A program made the translations under genes and the position numbers. A stretch of 64,000 bases of DNA from Longimicrobium terrae (GTDB lineage Bacteria; Gemmatimonadota; Gemmatimonadetes; Longimicrobiales; Longimicrobiaceae), in contig NZ_JACHIA010000004.1 of assembly GCF_014202995.1 (NCBI RefSeq), positions 62,001 to 126,000 on the forward strand. Reading direction: 5' to 3'. The notes beneath the pieces were generated by a model that searched no databases, was not told where the DNA came from, and saw only the letters and a program-made list of their open reading frames with translations. This document shows positions 20,796 to 30,660 of the stretch, piece after piece. Positions within the stretch are counted from its first letter, which is position 1, and the number at the start of each line of letters is the position of its first letter.

Positions 20796-22394
20796 TCAGC
20801 CTCGGCGCGATGCTGCTCGCCGGGGACCGGTGCGCCGGGGAGCCATGAGGTGAGGCGGTTGCGGAACCGTTTCGGGCTCCAGGAACGCTCGCAAGCGGTT
20901 GCTAGTCTTTGCCTGGAGTACCGCGAATCCGCCGGCACGTAGGCGCTTTATCGTCGCCTTCGAGAGGCCAGTAACAGCGACCATCTCCCCGGTCGACATC
21001 TCCTGTGTCGCTGACAGGAACCGGGCGACAAGCTCTGCAGAGTCTTTGGCTCCGGCGCGTTCACCAGGCGTGGGAGGGCTGTAGAGAACGTGCAGCCGAT
21101 CCTCCAGATCGGGTCCGATCGCGGTAACCCGAAAGGCGAGTTCCTCCATTCGTACACGCCTGAGCTGGACACGCCCATAGATCCAGAGGGTCGTGTTCAT
21201 GGATTTGTGTCCAACCTCGCGGGCGACCTTGTACGGCTCGATGAATGCGCCCTGATCGATGCATGCGAGGCGATGCGTGATGTACGACGTGCGGAAAACC
21301 CGTGTCCGGATCTTCCCCTGCTTGAACCCCGCTCGCACGGCGATCGTGTCGAGGGTTTTTCTCCAGTCCCCGAATGGGTCGCCTGCCGCGTTCGTGAACA
21401 GCAGGTCGTCCCGACCCCGCCCCAAGCGTTCCACGTACGCCTGAAGGATCTCCCGCAATTGGGGGTGCATCGGGATGATGCGGTCGGACGTCTGGGTCTT
21501 CGTGCCTGGGATGTGGATCGTCTGATCCCGAAAGCGGACGTGGCGGGTCCTCAGCCGGCGGATCTCGTCCTCGCGTGCCCCCGTGAGGATGAAGGTTGCG
21601 AGGAGCTCGTAGGCGCATTCGAGGGGACGGCCGCCGTACGTCGGGCCAAACTCCCGCAGGGTCCGCGCGCTTTCCAGAAGAAGGGCAAGCTCGTCGACCT
21701 CCAGCCAGATGGTTCTGCTTCGAGGGGATGTTGGTTTGTCGATCAGCGCCGTGACGGGATTGCTTCCGAGGGGGAGTTTGCCCTCGCTGATCGCGCGGTC
21801 GATCATGTTGCTCAAGACGGTCAGATGCAGCCGTCTCGATGAGCGACCCAGATATCCGCCCCGTCCATTTGGCTGGATCTTCAGCCACTTCAGGTAGGCT
21901 TGAACGTCGGTTACGCCAATCGACGCCAAGTTCCGGGGCTTGGGGTCAGGCAACTCCGCGCCATTGATCGCAAACTGGTGGACCGTAAAGAATGCCACGG
22001 CTCGGGTGAGGTACGTCTCACTGGTTGCGAGCCACTGCTCGGCCCACGTACTTACTTCTGCGTCTTCTTCTTCCGCCCGTTCCCGATACGCCTCTTCCTT
22101 CTCCTCCAGATGGTGGATGCTGAAAGCCGCAAGGTCCGCGTCGGGGTCGAGCCGAAGCAGCACCTTGGCGCGGCGCTGCTCCATCAGTTCACTGATCCGC
22201 TGGTTCAACAGCGCTTCCGCGATCACGGGATCAGTACTCGCGTGCGTGTCCCCTGGCGCCTTCAACGCCTCTCGGCCACCTCCGAGATCCTTGAGGTAGG
22301 CATATGCCCGGAGCTGGCCGCCCTGATCCCGCCATGTGATTCGGGGGTGGGGCTTGGCTCCGGAGGGCAGTGCTGTCTTACGCTTTCGCGGCAT
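20796..22394 (-). CDS. Tyrosine recombinase (integrase)
   Basis: 532 aa from the ATG at 22394; an upstream ATG at 22472 sits inside a palindrome and is less likely. Catalytic-domain landmarks are TGAREDEIRRLRTRHVRF (first Arg), FRTSYITHRL (second Arg; the usual preceding His is replaced), VAREVGHKSMNTTLWIYGR (His and the Tyr nucleophile). An N-terminal helical arm-binding and SAM-like core precedes. The C-terminal extension contains an HTH-like stretch, VTGLSKATIKRLRAGG. It points toward the tRNA-Met gene, as expected for an integrase next to its attachment site. Confidence 0.87.
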   Translation of the reverse strand: MPRKRKTALPSGAKPHPRITWRDQGGQLRAYAYLKDLGGGREALKAPGDTHASTDPVIAEALLNQRISELMEQRRAKVLLRLDPDADLAAFSIHHLEEKEEAYRERAEEEDAEVSTWAEQWLATSETYLTRAVAFFTVHQFAINGAELPDPKPRNLASIGVTDVQAYLKWLKIQPNGRGGYLGRSSRRLHLTVLSNMIDRAISEGKLPLGSNPVTALIDKPTSPRSRTIWLEVDELALLLESARTLREFGPTYGGRPLECAYELLATFILTGAREDEIRRLRTRHVRFRDQTIHIPGTKTQTSDRIIPMHPQLREILQAYVERLGRGRDDLLFTNAAGDPFGDWRKTLDTIAVRAGFKQGKIRTRVFRTSYITHRLACIDQGAFIEPYKVAREVGHKSMNTTLWIYGRVQLRRVRMEELAFRVTAIGPDLEDRLHVLYSPPTPGERAGAKDSAELVARFLSATQEMSTGEMVAVTGLSKATIKRLRAGGFAVLQAKTSNRLRAFLEPETVPQPPHLMAPRRTGPRRAASRRG

Positions 22395-22449
22395 TCCTCT
22401 GTCCGAGTGCTGATGTTGGTGGCTGATCGCGACCCTGAAGACACGACTA

Positions 22450-22481
22450 CCCTGAGGAATGCGCATACGCATTCCTCAGGG
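22450..22481. promoter_or_regulatory. 14-bp-arm perfect palindrome upstream of integrase
   Basis: CCCTGAGGAATGCG (22450-22463), spacer CATA, CGCATTCCTCAGGG (22468-22481). It lies 56-87 nt upstream of the chosen integrase start and contains the alternative ATG. It is a plausible operator, recombination-factor site or leader hairpin. Confidence 0.6.
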
Positions 22482-23781
22482 CTGATGTGGTAGAGCGGCT
22501 TTCGTCGTTATACCCCGTGATGTCACAGCGGGGACGAGTGAGATGTTCGGGTCGACGAGGGGAGGATGGAGTTCCGTTTCCAGCGAGCTCGCCGGATCAA
22601 AATCCATGTTAGCGCCACGGATTGGCCCCTCCGCCTTCTCTCGTCCAAGTCGAGGCGCGCCCGCCTCGACGCGCGATTCCCCTCGATCGAAATGTTCAAT
22701 CGAAACGTTCAGGGGGCCGACGCGTGTACGCGCCAGCCCCCTGAACGTTTGATCGGTCTTGTACGGTCGCAGCTGTGCTGTCCAACTGGTCTTGAAGCTA
22801 CCAGCGCTACGGCCTTACATCTTCCGGAATTTACTTTTGGGATTGTCTCGTGCTCCGAATAAACCGGGCGACCCCCTGAACCCATTCAAGCGCGTTTCCG
22901 CGCGAAGTTCGGCAAATCGCTGGTTATCCACCAGCCGCTCCTCCGCCTAATAACCGCAGCGGTGAAGCACCAGTACATGAATCGATGGTTCAGCGGCGCT
23001 TGGTAGGTTCGGCGTAGTGAAGATCGAACCTTTCTGGAGCGATGCACCCGGGATTGGAACTCCCAAGCTAGGCTCCACGATCGGAACGGGACCCCAGCAG
23101 GAAGGCCGCTTCTTCCGGGGGGATACAGCGGGTCGGGTAGAATTTCGTCAGGCATCTCCTCACCCGGCGACCTTCCGTCAACAGGAGCGTCCAGGCGCCT
23201 CCGCGTGTCTGCATGCAGCCGCATCGACTCTCCGTTACGGATCCGCCTGATGGGGTACCGGGAAACGCCGGACAGCCGCTCCGCTTGGCTGTCGGATACG
23301 TTCGGGATGTAGTCGCGGCTCGGCTGAGGATTTCGGAGTCGTTCGTGGGCGGCCCCCAATTCGTGCGCTGCTCGTGAGTTTCCCCTCGCTGCGCGCTGCC
23401 GCAAGTGGGCTTCCAGCACAGCGTTGATCTTAACGCTGATACCCCATGGCGCCTTTCTGGGGGCGCTGCGGACTGGTGCCGAAAGGTGGCCTGTGGTCGT
23501 AGGCTGCCCAAGGTGCCATCCCGAGGTGGGATGGTCTGGTGACCCTGAACCGGCAGCCGCGCAGGCCTCTCTCGTCTTCTCTCCCCCTCGTCGAGGCGCG
23601 CCCGCCTCGGAGTAGCCGGCCCTCCGCCTGCGGCGTAGCGCCGGCTGGCAGGTTACGAGAGTGTCTGGGACTGAGGTACCTTCCTCGGGCAGAAACTACG
23701 GGCAGGGGACTTTGCAGGGCGTGGCCGATCGTCAGGAGTTTGCGCTCTTGCTTTGCACCGGTCATGGCCGACAGGAAGCCA
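22482..23781. other. Gene-poor interval with stem-loops and a possible HTH-gene remnant
   Basis: No confident gene. Notable elements: AAACGTTCAGGGGGC (22703-22717) pairs perfectly with 22736-22750; the hairpin sequence TCGAGGCGCGCCCGCCTCG occurs at about 22650-22668 and again at about 23591-23609. A minus-strand frame (22886-23419) contains AERLSGVSRYPIRRIRNGES followed by RLHADTRRRL, resembling the HTH at the integrase C-terminus, and may be a decayed DNA-binding gene. Confidence 0.4.
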
Positions 23782-26700
23782 TCAGGCCAAGGGAGGACCA
23801 GCGCTGTCGCCAAACCGTAGAAGCCGGTCGATTACATCGGGAGGAAAAAGCCGCCTCATCGCCGGCTCGAAGGCGGACCGGCGGGTTCGGAGCTTCTCCG
23901 ACATAGATTTGAACTCCTCCCGCGCGAGACGCGCGTTCCCCATCAACCCGGCGGCCACAGCGCGCTCGAGCCCCGCCGCCACGTACGCCCGGAGAACCGC
24001 TTCCATTTGGGCGTCGTCCAGTTCGGCCCCGCCACGATCCAAGAGTCGTCCGGCGAGATCGGCGCCGACGTTCCTGGGCGCGCCAATCAGGTCGAGTGCA
24101 GCGAGCAGGTTGGCGGCTGCGCCCCGGAACCCCGGGGCGGGCTCTCCGTCGCGGGAGAATAGTTCCGCCAAGGAATCGAATGGCGGGTCCGAGGAGTTGA
24201 CCGTCACGGTCCAGAAGGACTGGAGCCTGTGTCCCAGCTCCCCACGATCCTTCTCCGCCATCTCGCCGGCGGCCGCAAGGAGTTCGGCGTATTCGGCCTG
24301 CAACTGGAGCGCCTCCAGCACGTCCAACGCATAGCCGGCGCCGTTGCCGAACGCACGCAGCTTCACCGCGTGGACACGCACCCGCTCCGCGATCCGGGTA
24401 CCGTCCGCCGACTCCGACGCGGCGATGAGCGCGTGATCCGCCGACCGGCGATCGCCTGTCGCCAGCGCGATACGCGCACGCGCGATCTCGGCTTCGGCGG
24501 CCCACTCCTTCCGCGACTGGGGCGTGAGCGCGTTGAATCGGGTGACGAAGGCGTCCAGCAGCCGCTCGGCCTCCTCGCGCGCGCGGCCGGCCAAGCGGCT
24601 GAGCGGAGCGGGAGTCCAGTAATCCAGCACTACCTGCTCGGCGTAGCTCTGCTCCTTCCCCTCGTCTTCGGCCAGCGCCGTCGCGGGCGGAAGCACCTCC
24701 CAGACGCGCGCGAGGGCACCCTCCACGTCGCCGGCGAGGTCTTCCACGTGGCGCAGGTGGTCAAACGACATCATCGCACCGGCCCAGTCTCCGGAGCGCA
24801 GCCACTCGTCGACGGCCTTCTTTCCCGCCCGCACGGCCTGCCGGGTCAGTCCGACGGCGGCCAGCGTGTGGAAGACGAAATGGTGGGCGAGGTTCGACAC
24901 GTCCTCGGGCTCGCCGAGCAGGCCGACGGCATCCAGCTCCTGCTCGAAGAAGTAGACCCCGAGTGCGGTTGCTGCGGGCGGAGGGGGAAGGTCGGCGTCC
25001 GGGGTGGGGAAGGCCTTGGGCGCGGCACCGAAGTGGGGCTCGGGCGCGCCGATCGACTCGGCGATCTGCCGCGCCAGCATCAAGACCAGCCGCTTCCGCT
25101 TCGCGTCTCCGGCGTCGGCCGCGTGCCTCAGGAGCCGCGGCAGGCACGCTGCCGCCAAGCGGTACCGGGCGGCCCGGTAGGACAGGACCGCGGCCCGCCC
25201 CAGCGCCTCGTACAGCCCGCGCGGGCTCGCGTCCTCCTCCGCCGCGAGGAGGCGGTATGCAGCGAAGGCGTGGCAGCCGGCGAGACGCTGGTCGCCTTGG
25301 TGGTGAAGGGCCAGCGCGGCGCCAGTATGGGCCGCGCGCAGCCACGGAGAGTCGGCCGCGCGCAGGAGCGGGATCGTACGCCCGTACGCCTCCACGGCCG
25401 CACCCCACTCCTCCTGAAGACGGTGGAAGTCGGCCAAGAGCAGGATGCCCTCGCCCTCTTTCGGCGTCCCCGCCAGTTCGCGCGTGACCTGGCCCGCCAG
25501 CGCGAGCGCGTCGTCCTTGCGGCCCGCGTCGTAGAGAAGGGCGCAGAGGCTGGGGGCGACCGCCGCGACGCCTTCTGGGATGCAGCGCGCGCGGAAGGCT
25601 GCCAAGTATCCCGTGTATGCCTCGATGAGTTCCGGGCGCGTCCCGTCGTGTACCGCGCGGCTCACCCGCGAGTAGAGGACCGGGATGAGTCCCGGGGTGG
25701 ACTCGTTGAGGGCCAAGTCCGCGAGAGAGGTGACGGCCTCGCCCGCGCGCTCGATGGCCTCGATCTGCTCGAGGACGGCGCCCGCTCCCGCGGCCCCGAA
25801 GAATGCGGCGGAAATGCGGATGTCCCCCAAAAGCCGGAGCTGCAGGGCGTCGCCCTGCTCCGCCGCCTCCCGCCAGGCGGGGTCGACTGCGGCGAAGGCG
25901 GCGGCGTGGTCCCCGGCGAGGAAGGCGTGGACGCCCGTGAACAGCGCGGCCGCGGCGCGCGCGCGGTAGCCGGCGTCGCCGGACGCCCCCTCAGCCACCC
26001 GGCGCATGGCCGCGAGCGCGTCGCGCACGCCGTCCAGGTCGCCCATCGCGCGCTCGGCCATGACCGACGCGCCCAGCACGGCCACGTGGAGGTCGGGCTC
26101 CAGACCGCAGGTAGTCGCCGCCGGCCCGCGGAAGACAAGGAGCGCGAGCTGGAGACGCTCCTGCGCGGCGGGGATCGGCGGCGCCGAGCTCGCCAGCCAG
26201 AGCGCGTTGAGGGCGGCCTGCTTCCAGTCCAGCGCGAAGACGTAGTCGAGTGTGGCCTCATAGAGATCCGGCCACTCGATGGTGCGCTCGCGGGAGAAGC
26301 GCTCGAGCACCGTGTCGGCGCAGGCCCGGTGCACCGCACGGGTGAGCGCGTCGTCGCCCGCCACCTCCAGCCGGGCCACCGCCTGGTAGATCGACGGCAG
26401 ACGGTAGCGGCCACGTCGGACCTCTTCCAGCAGCGTGGTGCTCAGGTCGAGCCAGCCGAACGCCGACCAACGCAGCGGTGGGTGCAGGGCTGCGATGGCT
26501 TTCGCCTGCGCTTCGGTGACCTCGTGGGTGACGACCGCCACCCGGGGGATCAGCCCACGCTGGAAATCGTCGCCGGGGTTCGCGCGGAAGAGCTTCCGGG
26601 CGAGCTCGCGCAGCAGGCTGGCCCCTTCCCCTGCGGGGAGCGCGTCGCGCACCGCGTCCAGCTCGGCCGCGCTCGGGCTCTTGGGGAGCTCTCTGGCGAT

Positions 26701-28431
26701 CATGCGGAGGATCTCGGGGTGCCCCGCCGTCCGATGGACGATCTGCATCGCTGCGAGCGTCGCGGCATCGTCCGCCGGGAACGTCCCGAGGGCTCGCCAG
26801 AACTCCAGCGCTTCGGCCAGGGTGAATCCCTCGATCGCGACCGGCTCCGCCGACGCGGTAAACCCGGTGCCCGTCCCAGCGGGCCGGTCCTCCGCCACCG
26901 CCACGACCCGGACGCCGCCGAGCCGAGCCTGTTCCAACGTGGCCAGCAGGGCGCCGTGCCCGGTCTCCAGGACGACGTTCAGACCGTCCGCCACCAGTAT
27001 GGCCTGCTGCTCGCCGCCTGCCCGGGCGATCTGCCCGCGAACCTCGATCGCCTGCACGCCGCCTTTGCGGAGCGCGCGGTACAGCTCCCGGTTTCCGGTC
27101 CGCTCTCCGATCCAGAACGCAAGGTGGAGCCAGATGCGATCGAGGTCCGAGCCGTCGCCGGAAAGGCGCAGCCAAACCGTTCGCTCCCTCAACTGGCCCA
27201 GCTCCAGCGCCGCGCGCACGGCTTCCGTCTTCCCAACCCGCGGCGCACCATAGATCCACGCGCCGCGGCCCGTGTGAAGGGCGTGCAGGATGGCGAGCCC
27301 GGACTCCACTCGCGGGACGGGCGCCACGACCGGAGTCGGGAACGGATCGAGCTGGAGGGGAGGCGGGAGGTCCACGATCCGCCGCAGCGCGCCCTCGTCC
27401 AGCGTGGCGCCCAAAAGGGAGCGGTCCGCGACGGCCGTCCGTAGCTTCCGGACGGTTTCCCGGGCGGAGGCAGCGTCGAGGCGACCAACCTCAATCAGGA
27501 GCAGCACCACCTCGGCCTGCTCCGGCGGCACCTCCTCGTCCCCGGGTGCGCCCGCGCCGGAGCGTCCGACTCGCGACTCGAAGCGGAGGCTTTCCAGCAG
27601 GAAGTCCAAGTGTCGAGCCGCCTTTTCCAGCGCGCCGGAGAGCAGCGCCCCACCCTCACCATCCAGTTGCGGCGCAAGGCGCGAGAAAGTGTCCACCGCC
27701 TCCGCGGGCCAATCGGCAGTTAAACGTCGCGTAGGTTCCTGCCGAGGCCACGCGCGATCAAGGACCCGAGCGGTCTCCTCGCAAACCCGCCGGATTCCGT
27801 CCCGCCCGCCGGAGGAGAGGATGCGGGCACCTTCCGTGGGGGAGAGCAGGCCCAAGGCGCAGTGCATGAGCAGCCCGCCCCGGATCACCTCGCGGCGGGG
27901 GGGCGAGTCGGCGGAACCGCTCCGGAACACGGCCGGCGCGTCGCGGAGCGCCTGGAGGTCCCGGTCCAGCTCTCCATCGGTGACGAAGACGAGCAGCAGG
28001 GAGCGGTCTGCCTCGGCATGTTCCGCGAATCCCACGGCCGTCCGGATGAACTCGGACCAGACGCGCTCCGTTCCCAGTTCCGCGAGCGTCCATCTGGCCA
28101 ACCCTTCCCTGCGACCCTTCACCTGCCGGTACTCCTCGACCAGGCCGCCGCTCCCGCGCGGCGCCAGCACGTCCGTGTCGCCTGCGCCCTCTAGCCGGAC
28201 GCTGAGCGCCCGCCGCCCGTCTTGGCGAAGCAACCGCCCTACCTGCCCGAGCGCGTCCTGGTCTTGGAAGTCCAGACCGGATCTGGCCTCAATCCCGCCG
28301 CGGTGCCGGGGGGGCACGGAGAAGCCGAGGCCCGGTTCCGGCAGCCCCAGAAGTCGGGCGACCGCGCCTACGGGCGAGGTGGCCCTCGCGGCGGTGAGGG
28401 GCGAAGCGGGCGCGGTAAGGTCGTCGTGCAT
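23782..28431 (-). CDS. Avs-like defence NTPase: Cap4/DUF4297-type nuclease + STAND ATPase + helical repeats
   Basis: 1549 aa from the ATG at 28431. Residues about 45-200 look like a PD-(D/E)xK nuclease of the Cap4/DUF4297 type: GLDFQDQDALGQV, then Asp87 in GDTDVLA and Gln103-Val-Lys105 in EEYRQVKGR, then WTLAEL. The P-loop GAPRVGKT is at 395-402 and a Walker B-like hhhhD is in ILVADGLN around 475. The long C-terminal region (about 700-1549) is Ala/Leu-rich helical-hairpin repeats of TPR type. This order matches Avs anti-phage STAND proteins, which recognise conserved phage proteins and then degrade DNA. The trigger is unknown here. The long plus-strand ORF opposite is a shadow. Confidence 0.7.
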   Translation of the reverse strand: MHDDLTAPASPLTAARATSPVGAVARLLGLPEPGLGFSVPPRHRGGIEARSGLDFQDQDALGQVGRLLRQDGRRALSVRLEGAGDTDVLAPRGSGGLVEEYRQVKGRREGLARWTLAELGTERVWSEFIRTAVGFAEHAEADRSLLLVFVTDGELDRDLQALRDAPAVFRSGSADSPPRREVIRGGLLMHCALGLLSPTEGARILSSGGRDGIRRVCEETARVLDRAWPRQEPTRRLTADWPAEAVDTFSRLAPQLDGEGGALLSGALEKAARHLDFLLESLRFESRVGRSGAGAPGDEEVPPEQAEVVLLLIEVGRLDAASARETVRKLRTAVADRSLLGATLDEGALRRIVDLPPPLQLDPFPTPVVAPVPRVESGLAILHALHTGRGAWIYGAPRVGKTEAVRAALELGQLRERTVWLRLSGDGSDLDRIWLHLAFWIGERTGNRELYRALRKGGVQAIEVRGQIARAGGEQQAILVADGLNVVLETGHGALLATLEQARLGGVRVVAVAEDRPAGTGTGFTASAEPVAIEGFTLAEALEFWRALGTFPADDAATLAAMQIVHRTAGHPEILRMIARELPKSPSAAELDAVRDALPAGEGASLLRELARKLFRANPGDDFQRGLIPRVAVVTHEVTEAQAKAIAALHPPLRWSAFGWLDLSTTLLEEVRRGRYRLPSIYQAVARLEVAGDDALTRAVHRACADTVLERFSRERTIEWPDLYEATLDYVFALDWKQAALNALWLASSAPPIPAAQERLQLALLVFRGPAATTCGLEPDLHVAVLGASVMAERAMGDLDGVRDALAAMRRVAEGASGDAGYRARAAAALFTGVHAFLAGDHAAAFAAVDPAWREAAEQGDALQLRLLGDIRISAAFFGAAGAGAVLEQIEAIERAGEAVTSLADLALNESTPGLIPVLYSRVSRAVHDGTRPELIEAYTGYLAAFRARCIPEGVAAVAPSLCALLYDAGRKDDALALAGQVTRELAGTPKEGEGILLLADFHRLQEEWGAAVEAYGRTIPLLRAADSPWLRAAHTGAALALHHQGDQRLAGCHAFAAYRLLAAEEDASPRGLYEALGRAAVLSYRAARYRLAAACLPRLLRHAADAGDAKRKRLVLMLARQIAESIGAPEPHFGAAPKAFPTPDADLPPPPAATALGVYFFEQELDAVGLLGEPEDVSNLAHHFVFHTLAAVGLTRQAVRAGKKAVDEWLRSGDWAGAMMSFDHLRHVEDLAGDVEGALARVWEVLPPATALAEDEGKEQSYAEQVVLDYWTPAPLSRLAGRAREEAERLLDAFVTRFNALTPQSRKEWAAEAEIARARIALATGDRRSADHALIAASESADGTRIAERVRVHAVKLRAFGNGAGYALDVLEALQLQAEYAELLAAAGEMAEKDRGELGHRLQSFWTVTVNSSDPPFDSLAELFSRDGEPAPGFRGAAANLLAALDLIGAPRNVGADLAGRLLDRGGAELDDAQMEAVLRAYVAAGLERAVAAGLMGNARLAREEFKSMSEKLRTRRSAFEPAMRRLFPPDVIDRLLRFGDSAGPPLA

Positions 28432-29039
28432 GGATCGAGGTGAACCGGGCCGATCTCGGGCATGCCTCCTAGTGCACCCCCATGCATACAAACGGCTTCG
28501 CGGTTTGTTCACCCTTTCTCCCGGCGTAGCCGGGGAGTGCCAGGCCGGCGCCGAAGTCGGCGGGGCGCGGACGCGTCGTATGTCCCCGTCACTCTCTACG
28601 CCGCTCTTCCTGCTCACCGCTTCGGATCCGGCGCCCTACTCAGGGTCACGTCACCGCCGCCTTTGAATACGCTCCGTAGGGTCTCCTCCTTACGTGACAG
28701 CCCGGCCGACGAGTGCGAGACAGGACCTCAAGCCCGCTGAGGTTCAGCCGTGCTTTGGCGCTGTCGTCGGCTGTAGGCTGTACCGCGAGAACTGCTCTGC
28801 AACTCGGTGGTGCCTGACCCGGCTCACGTGCGCGAGATCTTCCGTAGCGCCTTCGCCTTGGTCGACCAGGCACGTCTGACAGGTGCCGAGCATCGAACAG
28901 ATTTCGGCGCGGGGCCGATCGAGCGTTGTCCGTTCAGAGATCGGAGTGCAGGCGGACGAATCGTCGTTGGAAGTTTCCAGATCGTGTGGTACTACGGTCG
29001 AGCAGGGCCGATCTGGACCAAGCAAAGATGTTGTAGTCG
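28432..29039. other. Intergenic, no supported gene
   Basis: Short ORFs exist on both strands (for example minus 28744-29055) but show no start context, composition bias or recognisable domain. It is the upstream flank of the Avs-like gene and the downstream flank of the first TraF-like copy, so the Avs-like gene promoter should lie here. Confidence 0.4.
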
Positions 29040-29648
29040 TTACCGTCGCACGCACGCAACCAGGCTACATCGGCTTGGACTAACACCGCGCGCGCGGAGC
29101 GCCGTTCGTTGCGCCGGCATGAGCCAAGTGAATAGCGGCTGCATCGTCCCGGAGACATGGTGCGTTTGTACCACTCCTACGTAGCGGCTGTCGAACGATC
29201 CGTCTGCATACGGTGAGTGAACCCAGAGTTCGCCAGGACCGAGTATGATCAGCCCGTACTTGCTTGCTGGCACGGGAAGACCGGCCGAGTCTCGCGGCCT
29301 CGTCGCGCTTTTCGGGAGCGTACGACCGTTTATCCAGACGCCCTCCGGTGTGTGGATCACGGTATCTCCGGGACCTGCCACAACGGGCTTGGCGAGCATC
29401 CACGTACCATAAGGACAGGGGCCGCGGCGCCGGCCGCCCGCGTACGGCCGCCCCGCTGTCATCCTTGCTTCCGCTTCCCGCATGCAGAACCGGACCACGT
29501 CGCCGATAACGGGGGCGCCCGGGTGTGCGCGCCACAGCCCGATCGGCGCGCTCTCCGTGTGGATGAAGTGGAGGTCGAGCAGCGGCACCGGAAGGGCGAG
29601 CGCAATGGCGGCCCCTAAAGGCCAGAGCGCCCCCAGCCGCGTCCTCAC
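29040..29648 (-). CDS. TraF-like S26 signal-peptidase-fold protein (copy 1)
   Basis: 202 aa, roughly four-fifths identical by eye to the copy at 37397-38017. One N-terminal membrane span (LWPLGAAIALALPVPLL), then TESAPIGLWR with the presumed Ser33 nucleophile, and GTWMLAKPVVAGPGDTV with Lys87 as general base. TraF proteases mature conjugative pilin and related proteins in mating-pair formation. The frame and catalytic pair are intact, but the operon around this copy has decayed, so it may be on the way to loss. Confidence 0.7.
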   Translation of the reverse strand: MRTRLGALWPLGAAIALALPVPLLDLHFIHTESAPIGLWRAHPGAPVIGDVVRFCMREAEARMTAGRPYAGGRRRGPCPYGTWMLAKPVVAGPGDTVIHTPEGVWINGRTLPKSATRPRDSAGLPVPASKYGLIILGPGELWVHSPYADGSFDSRYVGVVQTHHVSGTMQPLFTWLMPAQRTALRARGVSPSRCSLVACVRR

Positions 29649-30233
29649 GGTGCCTGCCGCGGCAGCGCGGCGCGAAGGGGCAGCCGATTCGGCGGCGCCG
29701 CGAACCTGCCCCCGAGCACCAGCCGTTCAGGTCCGCGTGCCGGCTCCTCCGGCGCGCGCTCCAAGGCGACCAGGTAGCTGTCCACCAGCCCGCCCGCCGG
29801 ACTCCGCTCGGTCACGAGCTCGCCCGCCATGCAGCGAGAAGTGACGCCGTCGGCCGCCGGGACTTGGGCCTCCGCCCGCGCGAGCCGCGCCGGCTGGTCG
29901 GCCCCGGGGACCACGCCGGGACCGTGGATGCGGAGCGACCCGGTTGTACGAGCGAGTCGGTCAGGTTCGAGATCATCAGCGTGATCGCCGTTCCCCCCGG
30001 CGTCATGCACGTAAGCATCACCGCGTAGCGCCCCACTCGCCCGTCGCTCGCCGTCGGCGTACGGTCGACGTCGAAGACGGCGTGGCCCTCGTCGGGCGAT
30101 GCGCCGGGCCCTTATTGGGTGCAGCGGCCGAGTCCCGCCCGGGCTTCGGCGCGGCGGTCGGTGAAGTCGGAGTCGCCGGCCTGCATGCGGCGGCGCAGGC
30201 AATCGGGGCGGCGGCGAACGAGATTGTTCTCAT
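29645..30233 (-). pseudogene. Decayed copy of mobilisation-operon lipoprotein
   Basis: Fragments in three frames match the intact gene at 38014-38607: the start MRTISFAAAPIACAAACRPA at 30233, then VGRYAVMLTCMTPGGTAITL in another frame, then IHGPGVVPGADQPARLARAE through to the C-terminus RLPLRAALPRQAP in a third. At least two frameshifts are needed. The 4-nt overlap with the TraF-like start is retained. Confidence 0.8.
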
Positions 30234-30435
30234 GAGGGTGTGGCTGCGAGAAGGTGAGCGGGAGGAGGAGGGTAGTGTTCAAAGCTCTCGTCCGCGGGTG
30301 GGCGGGTCGCGGTCGCGGGCGGGTGTGTCCCGCAGCCATACCTCACCGGTGTCGACGCGGGGCACCGGCCGCCAAAGGCCGATCCGGGAAGCGCGTGGGT
30401 GGCGTCTAGGGCCTGCCCTCGCGAGCGATGGCCCG
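30234..30435 (-). pseudogene. Remnant of relaxase (mobA) 3' end
   Basis: DNA at about 30310-30425 matches 38680-38795, the C-terminal coding end of mobA (plus-strand wording TCACCGGTGTCGACGCGGGG against TCACCGGCGTCGACGCGGGG). Similarity stops near 30430, where the cassette of lower G+C begins. Confidence 0.7.
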
Positions 30436-30660
30436 TTGGTAACACAGAGAGGCTTCGAGCTTGCTCAACTTCTGGATAGACCGCAGGAGGATCTCGCCAA
30501 AAACACTGGCGGATTTTGGTGCCCAGCGCCATTTTGTGCCACATCGAACAGCATCTGGCCTTGTGTCTGGTGGCTGGGCATCAGGAGCAGCATCTCACAC
30601 CATCTCTCCCCTCTTCATCCAGAGATGGTTTACTGCCGCACTCACACCTGCGTACTTCCG

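Noticed and set aside
24229-27444. 1071-codon plus-strand ORF opposite the Avs-like gene
   Set aside because: Arg/Gly-rich shadow of a G+C-rich coding strand. The minus-strand frame has recognisable motifs.
28744-29055. 103-codon minus-strand ORF with several cysteines
   Set aside because: No ribosome site, no recognisable domain, and an equally long plus-strand ORF overlaps it.
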